The notes: a model not told the origin generated them from the letters alone. 64,000 nucleotides of DNA from Anaeromassilibacillus sp. An250 (GCF_002159845.1 NZ_NFJK01000005.1:1-64000), one strand, 5' to 3'; shown: positions 31,446 through 40,539, counted from the first letter of the stretch. A program made the numbers and translations.

Positions 31446-32792
31446 ATGACAACATTGCCGCAGGCATTTTGCGACCGCATGAAAGAGACATTAGGCAGGG
31501 AATATGAGGTCTTTCTCGCCTGTTATGAAAAGCCGCACTTGCGGGGAATCCGCTTGAATCCCCAAAAATGTGGGGAAGATCTTCTCCGTTTGGCCCTGCC
31601 GTTTCCGGTCACAGCGGCGCCGTTTTCGCCGCTTTCTTATTATGTCCCAGAGGAGGCGGAACATCTGGGCGCGTTGCCGTTGCACCATGCGGGTGCGTTT
31701 TACGTGCAGGAACCGTCCGCGGCTTCGGCTGTCACTGTGTTAGCCCCGCAGCCCGGCGAGCGGGTGCTGGACCTCTGCGCGGCGCCTGGTGGAAAATCCA
31801 CACAGATCGCCGCTTTATTGGCGGGGGAAGGCTTGCTCTGGAGCAATGAGATCGTCCGAAACCGGGCAAATGCGTTGCTCTCCAATGTGGAGCGAATGGG
31901 TGTGCGAAATGCGGTCGTATCCTGCTGCCGTCCGGAGGTGCTTTGCGGCGCGTTGGCGGGTTTCTTCGACAAAGTGCTTGTGGACGCCCCCTGCTCCGGT
32001 GAAGGAATGTTCCGGCGCGACGAACGGGCGATACAGGAATGGAGTCCCGAGCATGTAAAGACTTGCGCTGTGCGCCAGCTTGCGATTTTGGAGAGTGCGT
32101 CGCAGGCCCTGCGGGAGGGTGGCATTCTGGTCTATTCGACCTGCACATTCTCCCCTGAGGAAAACGAAGGGGTGATCTCTGCGTTTTTGGAGGAACATTG
32201 CGATTTTGCACTGGTGGATTGCGGCGTCTCTTTCGGACGGCCGGGCACGATTCCACAAACACGGCGCATCCTGCCGCTGGATGGCGGCGAGGGCCATTTT
32301 GTGGCGAAGTTACAGCGGATATCCGAAAACGGCGATGCGCCGGCGCCCTATTCCTATCAAAAGCCGAGTAAGGAGGCGCGAGCCTGCTGTGAGCTGATCT
32401 ATCGAGAAGCGCCCAAGGGGGCAATGGAACAGATCGGCGACAACCTCTTGCTTTTGCCAAACGGCCTTCCCCAGATGAAGGGCCTCGGGGTGTTGCGGGC
32501 TGGCGTGCTGTTGGGCACCTTTCAGAAACGAATCGAACCGGCACATGCGGCGTTTATGGCGGCAAAGCCCCAGGAACTGCGTGTGGTACTCGAGCTATCC
32601 CACAGTGACCCACGGATCGCTGCATTCCTGCACGGGGAAGAGCTGGAAGCGCCCGATTCCTATAAGGGCTATACCGGCGTGGCGGTGGACGGCATTGTCA
32701 CCGGGTTTGGAAAATGCTCGGGAGGCCGTTTGAAGAATCGCTATCCCAAGGGGCTGCGTAACCATGGAACAGCATTTATGCAGGATATTTGA
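31446..32792 (+). CDS. rsmF-like: RNA cytosine-C5 methyltransferase, RsmF/NSUN family
   Basis: 448 residues. The SAM site LDLCAAPGGKST, DAPCSGEGMF with the resolving cysteine, and the catalytic STCTFSPEENE identify an m5C methyltransferase. The C-terminal ~130 residues (KPQELRVVLELSHSDPRIA ... GYTGVAVDGIVTGFGK) are the RNA-binding extension found in the YebU/RsmF group. ATG 31446 is used; in-frame ATGs at 31377 and 31407 add basic residues not found in the family. No terminator with a T-run follows, only the inverted-repeat element at 32829. Confidence 0.92.
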   Translation: MTTLPQAFCDRMKETLGREYEVFLACYEKPHLRGIRLNPQKCGEDLLRLALPFPVTAAPFSPLSYYVPEEAEHLGALPLHHAGAFYVQEPSAASAVTVLAPQPGERVLDLCAAPGGKSTQIAALLAGEGLLWSNEIVRNRANALLSNVERMGVRNAVVSCCRPEVLCGALAGFFDKVLVDAPCSGEGMFRRDERAIQEWSPEHVKTCAVRQLAILESASQALREGGILVYSTCTFSPEENEGVISAFLEEHCDFALVDCGVSFGRPGTIPQTRRILPLDGGEGHFVAKLQRISENGDAPAPYSYQKPSKEARACCELIYREAPKGAMEQIGDNLLLLPNGLPQMKGLGVLRAGVLLGTFQKRIEPAHAAFMAAKPQELRVVLELSHSDPRIAAFLHGEELEAPDSYKGYTGVAVDGIVTGFGKCSGGRLKNRYPKGLRNHGTAFMQDI

Positions 32793-32828
32793 TGCTTCTG
32801 TGCAAAATGAAAATAGCGATGGAGAAAT

Positions 32829-32922
32829 GCAAATTTGATAGATAAGATTGTAGCAAGGGGAAGAATTTGGAGTTCCCTCTAAAAAACAGATCAAATCTTA
32901 TCAAATCTGTGGAGAAATTTGC
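32829..32922. repeat. 94-bp imperfect palindromic element between the RsmF-like gene and ilvE
   Basis: Nested inverted repeats: GCAAATTT (32829-32836) with AAATTTGC (32915-32922); GATAAGATT (32841-32849) with AATCTTATC (32894-32902); AGGGGAA (32856-32862) with TTCCCT (32873-32878). The element is A/T-richer than the genes around it and ends 23 bp before the ilvE -35 box. It could be a leftover miniature transposable element, a structured 3' end, or a regulatory site. Confidence 0.6.
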
Positions 32923-32945
32923 TGTGCCTTTCGCACAGTAACAGC

Positions 32946-32974
32946 TTGAAATCCCCGAAAAATGATGGTACAAT
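32946..32974 (+). promoter_or_regulatory. sigma-A promoter of ilvE
   Basis: TTGAAA (32946-32951), 17-base spacer, TACAAT (32969-32974), 32 bp before the ilvE ATG. Confidence 0.78.
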
Positions 32975-33006
32975 AAACGGGAATAATCAGAAAGAGGGCA
33001 TTTACC

Positions 33007-34077
33007 ATGCAGGAAATCAGAGTGGAACTTACAAAAAATCCGAAACAAAAGCCGGCTCCGGGCGCGCCCCTTCCGTTCGGAACCATTTTCACCGACCACA
33101 TGTTTATTATGAACTACGACGAGGGGCAGGGTTGGCACGATCCCCGCATCGTTCCTTATGGGCCGATTGAAATGGATCCTTCCGCCATGTGCCTGCATTA
33201 CGGCCAGTCCGTATTTGAAGGCATGAAGGCTTACCGCGCGCAGGATGGCAGAATTTTGCTGTTCCGTCCGGATAAAAACATGGCCCGCCTGAATGTTTCC
33301 AATGACCGCCTGTGCATTCCTCCGATCGACGAGGAGCTTGCGAAGGCAGCGATTGAAAAACTCGTCTCCGTAGAAAAGGACTGGGTGCCCAGTGAAGAGG
33401 GGACGTCCCTCTATATTCGCCCGTTTATCATTGGCGTCGATCCTCACATCGGCGTACATCCGGCGCACCATCTGTTGTTCATGGTCATCTGCTGCCCGGT
33501 AGGCGCGTACTATCCGGAAGGGCTCGATCCGGTCAAGATTTATGTGGAGACCAATTATGTCCGTGCGGTGCGCGGCGGCATGGGCTTCACGAAGACGGCG
33601 GGCAACTATGCAGCTTCCTTGAAGGCGCAGGATGAGGCGGAGAAGCAGGATTATACCCAGGTGCTGTGGCTCGACGGCGTGGAGCGCAAATACATCGAAG
33701 AAGTCGGCACTATGAATGTCTTCTTTGTCATTGACGACGAAGTGGTCACACCCGCGTTGCAGGGTTCGATCCTGTCCGGCATTACCCGTATGTCCTGCAT
33801 TGAGATGTTGAAGTCCTGGGGGATGAAGGTTTCGGAGCGGAGGCTTTCGATCCAGGAGGTTGCGGATGCAGCGGCAGAAGGCCGCCTGAAAGAGGCGTTC
33901 GGTACTGGTACGGCGGCAGTTATCTCCCCGATTGGCCACTTGAAGTGGGGCGACGACATCATGGAGATCAACAATGGGGAAATCGGTCCGCTCTCCCAGA
34001 AGTTGTACGATACCCTCACTGGAATCCAGTGGGGTAAAATTAAGGACGAGTTTGGTTGGACCGTCGAAGTAAAATAA
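33007..34077 (+). CDS. ilvE: branched-chain-amino-acid aminotransferase
   Basis: 356-residue PLP enzyme (class IV, BCAT type) interconverting valine, leucine, isoleucine and their 2-oxo acids. The catalytic lysine is in GFTKTAGNYAASLKAQ; other family blocks are HYGQSVFEGMKAYR, SLYIRPFIIG, YTQVLWLDGVERKYIEEVG in parts and GTGTAAVISPIG. Length is typical of the longer BCAT subgroup. AGAGGG precedes the ATG. Single-gene transcript between its own promoter and a terminator. Confidence 0.97.
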   Translation: MQEIRVELTKNPKQKPAPGAPLPFGTIFTDHMFIMNYDEGQGWHDPRIVPYGPIEMDPSAMCLHYGQSVFEGMKAYRAQDGRILLFRPDKNMARLNVSNDRLCIPPIDEELAKAAIEKLVSVEKDWVPSEEGTSLYIRPFIIGVDPHIGVHPAHHLLFMVICCPVGAYYPEGLDPVKIYVETNYVRAVRGGMGFTKTAGNYAASLKAQDEAEKQDYTQVLWLDGVERKYIEEVGTMNVFFVIDDEVVTPALQGSILSGITRMSCIEMLKSWGMKVSERRLSIQEVADAAAEGRLKEAFGTGTAAVISPIGHLKWGDDIMEINNGEIGPLSQKLYDTLTGIQWGKIKDEFGWTVEVK

Positions 34078-34092
34078 ATCGTTTTGTGGGAC

Positions 34093-34132
34093 AGAACGGC
34101 GGTGTGCGGATGGGCTTGCCGCCGTTCTTTTT
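34093..34132 (+). terminator. intrinsic terminator after ilvE
   Basis: AGAACGGCGG (34093-34102) pairs with CCGCCGTTCT (34119-34128), followed by TTTTTG overlapping the stem end. Confidence 0.92.
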
Positions 34133-34153
34133 GTCTGCCCGCGGGGAGGTTCC

Positions 34154-35056
34154 ATGAGAAAACTGACGTTCACAGTGCCGGAAGCATACGATGCTGCACA
34201 GTTAAAAGGGTTTTTGCGCCATTTTTGCGGGGTATCCGCCCGGCTTTTGACCGATCTCAAGAAGGAACCTCTGGGAATTACAGTCAATGGCGTCCATGCG
34301 ACGGTACGAAAGGTTTTGCAGGCTGGCGACCAAGTACAGCTTGCGCTTCCCGCGGACGGTGCCTGTCCAGAACCGGTGGATCTTCCTTTGGCCCCACTCT
34401 ATGAGGACCGGGATCTCTTGGCGGTTGACAAGCCAGCGGCGATGCCGGTGCATCCCTCTCCTGGGCACGACCGGGACAGCTTAGCGAACGCCGCCGCCGC
34501 ATATTTTCAGAAAAAAGATGCATGCTGCGCCTTCCGGCCGGTCTACCGGCTGGATCGGGATACCACCGGCGTATTGGTTTTGGCGAAGAACACCTATGCA
34601 GCAGCGCGCTTGGCGCATGGGATCGAAAAAGTCTATTTGGCAGTATGCGAAGGTATCCTGACGGGAAGCGGGACGGAAAACGGCCCGATTGAGCGATTGC
34701 CGGGACATACGATCCAGCGCTGTGTTTCGGAAAACGGAATCCACGCGGTGACGCATTGGCGTGCTTTATGCTGCTCAAAGAGTCATACATTGGCGGCTTT
34801 CCGGCTGGAAACCGGTCGGACACATCAAATCCGCGTGCATATGTCCAACAGAGGGAACCCTTTAGCAGGGGACGATCTGTATGGCGGGAGCCGGCGGCTC
34901 ATTGGCCGTCAGGCGTTGCATTGTGCGCAAGCCACATTCCAGCATCCTGTGACTGGGGAAAGAATGTGCATAATCGCGCCAGTTCCAGAGGATTTCTGTA
35001 TACTTTTGGAGTCTTGCGGCTTGCAAGTTCCACAAAATTATTCGATTTTTATCTAG
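34154..35056 (+). CDS. rluD-like: RluA-family pseudouridine synthase
   Basis: 300 residues. An N-terminal S4-like domain (FLRHFCGVSARLLTDLKKEP) precedes the catalytic domain with the motif VYRLDRDTTGVLVLAKN, whose second Asp is the nucleophile, and the C-terminal block RLETGRTHQIRVHMSNRGNP. It modifies uridines in 23S rRNA or tRNA; the site cannot be told from sequence. GGGGAGG lies seven bases before the ATG. Confidence 0.93.
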   Translation: MRKLTFTVPEAYDAAQLKGFLRHFCGVSARLLTDLKKEPLGITVNGVHATVRKVLQAGDQVQLALPADGACPEPVDLPLAPLYEDRDLLAVDKPAAMPVHPSPGHDRDSLANAAAAYFQKKDACCAFRPVYRLDRDTTGVLVLAKNTYAAARLAHGIEKVYLAVCEGILTGSGTENGPIERLPGHTIQRCVSENGIHAVTHWRALCCSKSHTLAAFRLETGRTHQIRVHMSNRGNPLAGDDLYGGSRRLIGRQALHCAQATFQHPVTGERMCIIAPVPEDFCILLESCGLQVPQNYSIFI

Positions 35057-35088
35057 TAAGTTATTAAATCTTCTGAAATTTCGAAGAC

Positions 35089-35130
35089 CGCATAAGTATG
35101 CTTGAAATATGAATATTTATGCGATAGAAT
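35089..35130 (+). promoter_or_regulatory. promoter with overlapping inverted repeat before the amino-acid ABC transporter
   Basis: TTGAAA (35102-35107), 17-base spacer, TAGAAT (35125-35130). CGCATAA (35089-35095) and TTATGCG (35117-35123) form an inverted repeat whose arms bracket the -35 box and run up to the -10, a layout suited to a repressor. Confidence 0.58.
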
Positions 35131-35168
35131 GAGAGAAGATTTCAGTAACGAATTTGGGGGTACGATTT

Positions 35169-35954
35169 ATGAAAACAGGGAAGAAGATTTTAGCATTCCT
35201 TCTGGCGGTGTCCATGATGGTTCCGATGTCTGCTTGCGGCAGCAAAGTCAAGACGCCGGAGGACATTCAAAATGCAGGAACGCTGCACATGGCAACCAAC
35301 GCGGAGTTTGAGCCGTTTGAGTACAAGGATGGCGACGAGGTCGTTGGCATCGACATTGAGATTTCCCAAAAAATTGCCGATAAGCTGGGCGTAGAGCTGG
35401 AAGTCAGCGACATCGCATTTGACACATTGATCACAGCGTTGCAGTCCGGCAAAGCGGACATCGTTGCAGCGGGTATGACTGCGAGCGAGGACCGCAAAAA
35501 GAACGTGGATTTCTCCGATCCGTATTTCGACGCTTCCCAGGCGATCATTGTGACGAATGACAGTGACATCACTTCCCGTACCGATCTGAACGGTAAGACG
35601 GTCGGCGTCCAGCTGGGCACCACGGGCGACCAGTATTGCACCAACGAGGACGGAGAGAACGACATTTCTGTGGCAGAAGTGAAGCGTTACAGCAAGGGCA
35701 TGGAGGCAGTTTCCGACCTGCTCGCTGGCCGTATTGACGCGGTTGTCATCGACGATTTCCCGGCTGAAAAGCTGGTGGAAAAGAACAGCGATAAGATCAA
35801 GAAGCTGGATGAGGCGCTCACGAGCGAAGAATATGCAATTGCCATGCCGAAGGGCAGCACGGAATTGCAGAAGCTGGTCAACGAAGTCCTTCAGGAGATG
35901 AAGGACAGCGGCGAGATGGATGAGATCGTCAGCAAGTACATCAGCGCTGAATAA
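35169..35954 (+). CDS. amino-acid ABC transporter substrate-binding lipoprotein
   Basis: 261 residues with a lipoprotein signal peptide (MKTGKKILAFLLAVSMMVPM followed by SACG; lipid-modified Cys). The mature part is a type II periplasmic-binding fold: LHMATNAEFEPFEYKDGDE, VGIDIEISQKIADKLG, LQSGKADIVAAGMTASEDR, VGVQLGTTGDQY. This is the cluster that binds polar amino acids such as glutamine, arginine or cystine. ATG 35169 has GGGGG eight bases upstream. Followed by the permease and ATPase genes. Confidence 0.95.
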   Translation: MKTGKKILAFLLAVSMMVPMSACGSKVKTPEDIQNAGTLHMATNAEFEPFEYKDGDEVVGIDIEISQKIADKLGVELEVSDIAFDTLITALQSGKADIVAAGMTASEDRKKNVDFSDPYFDASQAIIVTNDSDITSRTDLNGKTVGVQLGTTGDQYCTNEDGENDISVAEVKRYSKGMEAVSDLLAGRIDAVVIDDFPAEKLVEKNSDKIKKLDEALTSEEYAIAMPKGSTELQKLVNEVLQEMKDSGEMDEIVSKYISAE

Positions 35955-35976
35955 ATTTAGAAGAAACAAGAGACAG

Positions 35977-36034
35977 CAGAAGAGCGGCTGGACCCTTTGA
36001 TAGGAGCAGCGGCTTTTCTGCCTGCTTCTGTTTT
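35977..36034 (+). terminator. imperfect hairpin between binding-protein and permease genes (partial terminator)
   Basis: CAGAAGAGCGGCTG (35977-35990) pairs with CAGCGGCTTTTCTG (36007-36020) with one mismatch and one G-U pair, then CCTGCTTCTGTTTT. Such structures after a binding-protein gene often lower expression of the permease relative to the abundant binding protein. Confidence 0.5.
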
Positions 36035-36048
36035 ATGGGGAGGTCGTC

Positions 36049-36774
36049 ATGCAGACACTTTTCGCATCGCTTCCGCTGTCCTTTTTCTCCGATCTGGGAC
36101 AGCAGTTCTATGATGATTTTATTTTAAAAGACCGGTATATGTACATCGTACAGGGATTTGGCAACACGGTGGCAATCACGTTGGTGGCTGTCATCATCGG
36201 TATCATCCTGGGTACGTTGGTCGCCCTGGTGCGCATCACGCATCAGAATAACCCAAAGAAACTGCGCATCCTCAATAAAATTTGCGGTTTATACTTGACG
36301 GTTATCCGCGGCACCCCTGTGCTGGTGCAGTTGATGATTATGGTGTACTTCATCTTCGCCAGCGGGGAAACGCTTTTGGTGGCAATGCTGTCGTTCGGTA
36401 TCAATTCCGGCGCCTATGTTGCCGAGGTCATTCGAAGCGGCATCCAGTCCGTGGACCGTGGCCAGATCGAGGCTGGGCGCTCCTTGGGTTTGAACGGCCG
36501 GACAACCATGAGTAAGATCGTTTTGCCGCAGGCATTTAAAAATGTCGCGCCTGCGGTCTTCAATGAGTTTATCGCCCTTTTGAAGGAGACTTCCGTCGCC
36601 GGTTATGTCGGCATTCAGGATCTGACCAAGGGCGGCGATATTATCCGCAGTATTACATACGATGCATTCCTGCCCCTGTTCCTGGTGGCGGCGGTTTATC
36701 TGGTGCTGGTCATCCTGTTGACTACGTGCCTGTCCAAGCTCGAAAGGAGGCTGCACCAGAGTGATAAACGTTAA
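36049..36774 (+). CDS. amino-acid ABC transporter permease (HisMQ family)
   Basis: 241 residues, five membrane helices. The EAA loop is [24 protein letters not shown] (in parts: [27 protein letters not shown]). The start [20 protein letters not shown] is typical of the one-component polar amino-acid permeases. A single permease gene suggests a homodimer. It overlaps the ATPase gene by 14 bp. Confidence 0.95.
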   Translation: MQTLFASLPLSFFSDLGQQFYDDFILKDRYMYIVQGFGNTVAITLVAVIIGIILGTLVALVRITHQNNPKKLRILNKICGLYLTVIRGTPVLVQLMIMVYFIFASGETLLVAMLSFGINSGAYVAEVIRSGIQSVDRGQIEAGRSLGLNGRTTMSKIVLPQAFKNVAPAVFNEFIALLKETSVAGYVGIQDLTKGGDIIRSITYDAFLPLFLVAAVYLVLVILLTTCLSKLERRLHQSDKR

Positions 36775-37510
36775 AATGATAAGCGTTAAAAATTTGGAAA
36801 AGACGTTCCATACCCTGCGGGGCGACCTTCATGTGCTCAAGGGGATCAACCAGGAGATTCAAAAAGGGGAAAAGGTGGTGATCGTGGGGCCGTCCGGCTC
36901 CGGAAAGAGCACCTTTCTCCGCTGCCTGAACCTGCTGGAAATGCCCACCGGGGGCGAGGTGTGGTTTGAAGGGACGCAGATCAACGCTCCCGGCTGCGAT
37001 GTAGACCAGCTCCGCCGCAAAATGGGCATGGTGTTCCAGCACTTCAATCTGTTTCCGCACCTGTCCGTGTTGAAAAACATCACGCTTGCACCTGTGACGC
37101 TCAAGATCAAGACGCAGAAAGAGGCGGACGATAAGGCGATGCAGCTTTTGAAGCGCATTGGTCTGGAGGATAAAGCAAACGCCTATCCCTCCCAGCTCTC
37201 TGGCGGCCAGCAGCAGCGCATTGCCATTGTGCGCGCACTTGCGATGGAGCCGGATGTGATGCTCTTTGACGAACCGACCAGCGCCTTGGACCCGGAGATG
37301 GTTGGAGAAGTGCTTCAGGTTATGAAAGAGCTTGCGCACGAAGGGATGACCATGGTGGTTGTCACGCACGAGATGAATTTTGCCCGCGAGGTGGCCACGC
37401 GTGTCCTCTTCATGGATGAGGGTCAGGTCTTGGAAGAGGCCAAGCCGGACGAGTTCTTCACGCATCCGAAGAATCCACGTCTGCAGGACTTTTTGTCCAA
37501 AGTCCTTTAA
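36761..37510 (+). CDS. glnQ-like: amino-acid ABC transporter ATP-binding protein
   Basis: 249 residues, complete: Walker [11 protein letters not shown]-loop [12 protein letters not shown], signature LSGGQQQR, Walker [15 protein letters not shown], switch VTHEM. Start is GTG 36761 with AAAGGAGG ten bases upstream; the next ATG at 36776 has no ribosome-binding site. The first codons show a short direct repeat (ATAAACGTTAAAATG, ATAAGCGTTAAAAAT), giving [10 protein letters not shown] at the N-terminus. Confidence 0.96.
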   Translation: MINVKMISVKNLEKTFHTLRGDLHVLKGINQEIQKGEKVVIVGPSGSGKSTFLRCLNLLEMPTGGEVWFEGTQINAPGCDVDQLRRKMGMVFQHFNLFPHLSVLKNITLAPVTLKIKTQKEADDKAMQLLKRIGLEDKANAYPSQLSGGQQQRIAIVRALAMEPDVMLFDEPTSALDPEMVGEVLQVMKELAHEGMTMVVVTHEMNFAREVATRVLFMDEGQVLEEAKPDEFFTHPKNPRLQDFLSKVL

Positions 37511-37532
37511 AAAGAAAATCGATTGTGCTACA

Positions 37533-37567
37533 ATAGGAGACATCTTTTGGGATGTCTCCTATTTTTA
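37533..37567 (+). terminator. intrinsic terminator after the ABC transporter operon
   Basis: ATAGGAGACATC (37533-37544) pairs with GATGTCTCCTAT (37551-37562), then TTTTTA. Confidence 0.94.
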
Positions 37568-37599
37568 TGAATGGCGGGGACGGAAAGCGAGGGATGCAT

Positions 37600-38478
37600 A
37601 TGCCTGCGGCAATCACACATTACTACCACGCCTTGCGCGTACTGGAACTCTGGAAACAGGATTCCGTCAACCACAATGCGTTATTGTGGGGCGCACAGGG
37701 GCCGGATTTCCTTTTTTATCATAGGGTTTTGCCTTGGCAAAAAGGGGAGAGTCTCTCTGTTTACGGGGAACGATTGCACCAGGAAGAGGTCGTTCAGACC
37801 TTATCCGTTTTGCGCGGTTATGCGGAGTCCCACCCTTCGGAGGTCGTAAAAAGCTATATCGCGGGATTCCTCTGCCATTATGCGGCAGACCGGACCTGTC
37901 ACCCGTTTGTGCGGGCGCATGCACACGGATTGTTACAGGTCCAACCGGAGCAAGATGAGCAGATTGCACACCACGAATTGGAGTCGGCGCTCGACGTGAT
38001 CCTGCTGCGCTATGAGGCCGGGGCGCTTCCAATTGAGTTTTCCCTCAAAAAGACGCTTCCAAAGAATCCACAGGTGGAGGCGGAGATTGCCACACTCTAT
38101 GCGTTTTTGCTGCATGTGCGGTTTGGCGTATCGAATGCGAAACCCCTGGTGGAGCAGGCAATCCGAGATGCGCACACAGCGTTGGGGTGGTTGAACGACC
38201 GCACCAGTTTGAAAAAATCGCTGGTGGAGCGTTGGGAAAAGAAGCATGGCGGGAAGCATCTTCTTTCGTGCCATATCCGCGGCGTGGGCGAAGGGGATGA
38301 TTTCGATTACGCCAACGCGTTGCTGGGAACATGGCGCTGGCCGGAGAATGGAGAGCCCAAGAACGAAAGCTTTTTCGACGTATATGAACGGTCCATTCAG
38401 GATGCTTTGGAACTGATCAACGGATTTTTTGCAGGGATAGATCTGGATAAGCTCACGGGAGGCCGTTCCTTTGGCTGA
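37600..38478 (+). CDS. zinc-dependent phospholipase C-family protein
   Basis: 292 residues without a signal peptide. It shows the family's spaced histidine and aspartate ligands: PAAITHYYHAL, WGAQGPDFLFYHR, SYIAGFLCHYAADRTCHPFV, and HHELESALDVILL. These resemble the PLC/S1-P1 nuclease-like fold (Pfam zinc-dependent phospholipase C), common as an intracellular form in Clostridia with unknown substrate. ATG 37600 follows GAGGG; ATG 37594 is two codons earlier. Confidence 0.82.
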   Translation: MPAAITHYYHALRVLELWKQDSVNHNALLWGAQGPDFLFYHRVLPWQKGESLSVYGERLHQEEVVQTLSVLRGYAESHPSEVVKSYIAGFLCHYAADRTCHPFVRAHAHGLLQVQPEQDEQIAHHELESALDVILLRYEAGALPIEFSLKKTLPKNPQVEAEIATLYAFLLHVRFGVSNAKPLVEQAIRDAHTALGWLNDRTSLKKSLVERWEKKHGGKHLLSCHIRGVGEGDDFDYANALLGTWRWPENGEPKNESFFDVYERSIQDALELINGFFAGIDLDKLTGGRSFG

Positions 38479-38518
38479 GATCCAATCATCTGATTCAAAC
38501 AAAAATGGAGGAAATCGT

Positions 38519-38977
38519 ATGGATAAAATTGCAAGCTTTTGCATTGACCACGACAAATTGGTACCTGGCATTTACCTTTCCCGCATCGACGGGGACGTGA
38601 AGACGTATGACATCCGTATGCGCCGCCCCAATACGCCGCCCTATTTGGAAAACGCGGCGCTGCACACCCTGGAGCACCTGTTCGCGACCTTTGCGCGCAA
38701 TTCGGAGTGGAAGGATCATGTGATCTACTTTGGGCCGATGGGCTGCCGGACGGGCTGCTATTTCCTGCTCAAGGACATGGAGGAGGCGGACGCGGTGCGC
38801 CTGATCCGCTCGATTTTCCGGCAGATTGCAGAGTATGAAGGGGAGATCCCCGGGGCGACGGCCAAAGAATGCGGCAACTACTTGGAGCACGATCTGGCAG
38901 GAGCGCGAAAAGAGGCGCAGGACTTCCTGCCCATCATCGAAGATTGGGACGAGCGGAACCTGGTTTACCCGGCATAA
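38519..38977 (+). CDS. luxS: S-ribosylhomocysteine lyase
   Basis: 152 residues; cleaves S-ribosylhomocysteine to homocysteine and DPD, the AI-2 precursor. The metal site HTLEH (HxxEH) and the catalytic cysteine region GPMGCRTGCYFLL are intact, with DHDKLVPGIYLSR at the start. GGAGG is seven bases before ATG 38519. It lies near metK (3 kb), another activated-methyl-cycle gene; the nucleosidase mtnN is not in the window. Confidence 0.97.
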   Translation: MDKIASFCIDHDKLVPGIYLSRIDGDVKTYDIRMRRPNTPPYLENAALHTLEHLFATFARNSEWKDHVIYFGPMGCRTGCYFLLKDMEEADAVRLIRSIFRQIAEYEGEIPGATAKECGNYLEHDLAGARKEAQDFLPIIEDWDERNLVYPA

Positions 38978-39000
38978 CTGGTTCTGGAGATCCTTTCGAT

Positions 39001-39037
39001 CAGCCGCTGTGGAGCCGATCCTTCACGGCGGCTGTTT
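39001..39037 (+). terminator. probable terminator after luxS
   Basis: CAGCCGCTGTG (39001-39011) pairs with CACGGCGGCTG (39024-39034) with one G-U pair, followed by TTTCTG, a short T-run. The 188-bp gap to capA also has TATAAT at 39088-39093 without a clear -35. Confidence 0.65.
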
Positions 39038-39165
39038 CTGTCGGAATCCGTCATACGGTTTTCATGGCTTTCTTCCGCAGTTTGATGTATAATCCAAGTA
39101 GAGAATGGCGCGGCCGATGAAGTATATCGGCCGCCATGGACGGTATCAATACAGGAGAACCCGAT

Positions 39166-40494
39166 ATGAAAAAAGCAAAGTATTACCGGAAGAATCCCCG
39201 CCCATTACCGGTGCGCATGGGGACGGTCATTTTGCGGATGTCCACAGCGGGCTTAGCTGTTTTGCTGTGCGTTGCTGCTTTCCTTCTGCTGTCCACCACG
39301 GGGCGGATTCAGAATACAGAGCAGATCCCACAAGAGAGCGTTTCACAGCCAGCGGAGGAACCGTTCGAACCGTCACAGGAGCTGGAGCCGGAAACGCCGT
39401 CTACACCGCCTCCGGACAAGCCTTTGGAAAGCGAACCTTTGCCGGAGCCGGAGACCGCCTCGATCACAATCCTCGGGGTGGGCGACAACCTAATCCACGA
39501 CGGCATTTACAAACAGGCCAACCGGCGCGCCGGCGGGACAGGCTATGACTTTTCCCCGGTATATGAGCGGGTTGCCCCCTATATCCAACAGGCGGACGTC
39601 GCGGTCATCAACCAAGAGACGCCGCTGGCGGGCGATATCCTGCCCTTATCCGGATACCCGCGGTTCAATTCGCCGGCGGAATTGGGGGACGAGCTGGTGA
39701 AGATCGGTTTTGATGTCATCAACCATGCGAACAATCATATACTGGATCAGGGCGAACAGGGGCTGCGCGCCACGTTGGACACTTGGGACAAAAAGAATGC
39801 CGCCGTGGTGGGGGCGTACCGAAGCGATGCGGACTTGGAAAACATCCGCATCATAGAGAAAAACGGCATCAAGACAGCGCACATCGGTGTGACGGAGATG
39901 ACCAACGGCCTGTCTCTGCCGAAGGATTCCCCCTATCACATCCTCTTGACCAAGGAGACGGACCTTCTGAAGCGGTTGGTCCAGAAGGCGAAATCCATGG
40001 CGGACGTTGTAGTGGTGTCCGTCCACTGGGGGACAGAGTATACCCATACCCCCACCCAGAAGCAGCAGGAGCTGGCCCAAAATCTGGTGGATTGGGGCGC
40101 GGATATTATTTTCGGAAACCATGCGCATACCTTACAGCCGGTGGCTATGTTGGAACGCGCTTCGGATGGCGCGCAATGTCCGGTGGTCTATGCCCTGGGA
40201 AATTTTGTCTCGGCGCAGGATCGCGCGATGAGCATGGTGGGCGGGATGCTCCAGGTGACCGTGGAGAAAGAGCTGCAAAGCGGGAAGATATCCATAACGG
40301 ACGTCCGTTTCGAACCGATTGTCACCCATTACGGCGACTATTTCCGGGATATAACGATCTATCCGCTCGAACAATATTCGGAGGCATTGGCGCAACAGCA
40401 CGGCGTGCGCCAATACGATTCTCCCTTTAGCTTATCTTACATACAAAACATGGTGGAGCAAGTAATTCCGGAAAAATATCGTTCTAAGGATTGA
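39166..40494 (+). CDS. CapA-family (poly-gamma-glutamate synthesis type) cell-surface protein
   Basis: 442 residues. One membrane helix (AGLAVLLCVAAFLLLSTTG), a ~55-residue Pro/Glu linker (EPSQELEPETPSTPPPDKP), then a metallophosphatase-like CapA domain: GVGDNLIHDGIY, INQETPLAG, NHANNHILDQGEQGL, VVSVHWGTEYTHTPT, IIFGNHAHTLQPV. The domain is exported. CapA homologues occur in polyglutamate synthesis, but capB/capC are not nearby, so a different role is likely. AGGAG is eight bases before the ATG. Confidence 0.9.
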   Translation: MKKAKYYRKNPRPLPVRMGTVILRMSTAGLAVLLCVAAFLLLSTTGRIQNTEQIPQESVSQPAEEPFEPSQELEPETPSTPPPDKPLESEPLPEPETASITILGVGDNLIHDGIYKQANRRAGGTGYDFSPVYERVAPYIQQADVAVINQETPLAGDILPLSGYPRFNSPAELGDELVKIGFDVINHANNHILDQGEQGLRATLDTWDKKNAAVVGAYRSDADLENIRIIEKNGIKTAHIGVTEMTNGLSLPKDSPYHILLTKETDLLKRLVQKAKSMADVVVVSVHWGTEYTHTPTQKQQELAQNLVDWGADIIFGNHAHTLQPVAMLERASDGAQCPVVYALGNFVSAQDRAMSMVGGMLQVTVEKELQSGKISITDVRFEPIVTHYGDYFRDITIYPLEQYSEALAQQHGVRQYDSPFSLSYIQNMVEQVIPEKYRSKD

Positions 40495-40519
40495 CAGACG
40501 CATGGAAGAGCGTTATAAT
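40491..40519 (+). promoter_or_regulatory. consensus sigma-A promoter of the FMN riboswitch-ribU transcript
   Basis: TTGACA (40491-40496), 17-base spacer, TATAAT (40514-40519): a perfect consensus. The -35 box contains the capA stop codon TGA. Confidence 0.93.
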
Positions 40520-40539
40520 ATTAACAAATTTAAGAGCTG

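Noticed and set aside
36743-38032. Long antisense frames opposite the ABC ATPase and phospholipase-like genes
   Set aside because: Open because of codon bias on the real strand; no initiation sites or domain signatures.
39136-39548. Alternative frames over the start of capA
   Set aside because: The CapA frame has a membrane helix, a clear domain and a ribosome-binding site; the others are out-of-frame shadows.
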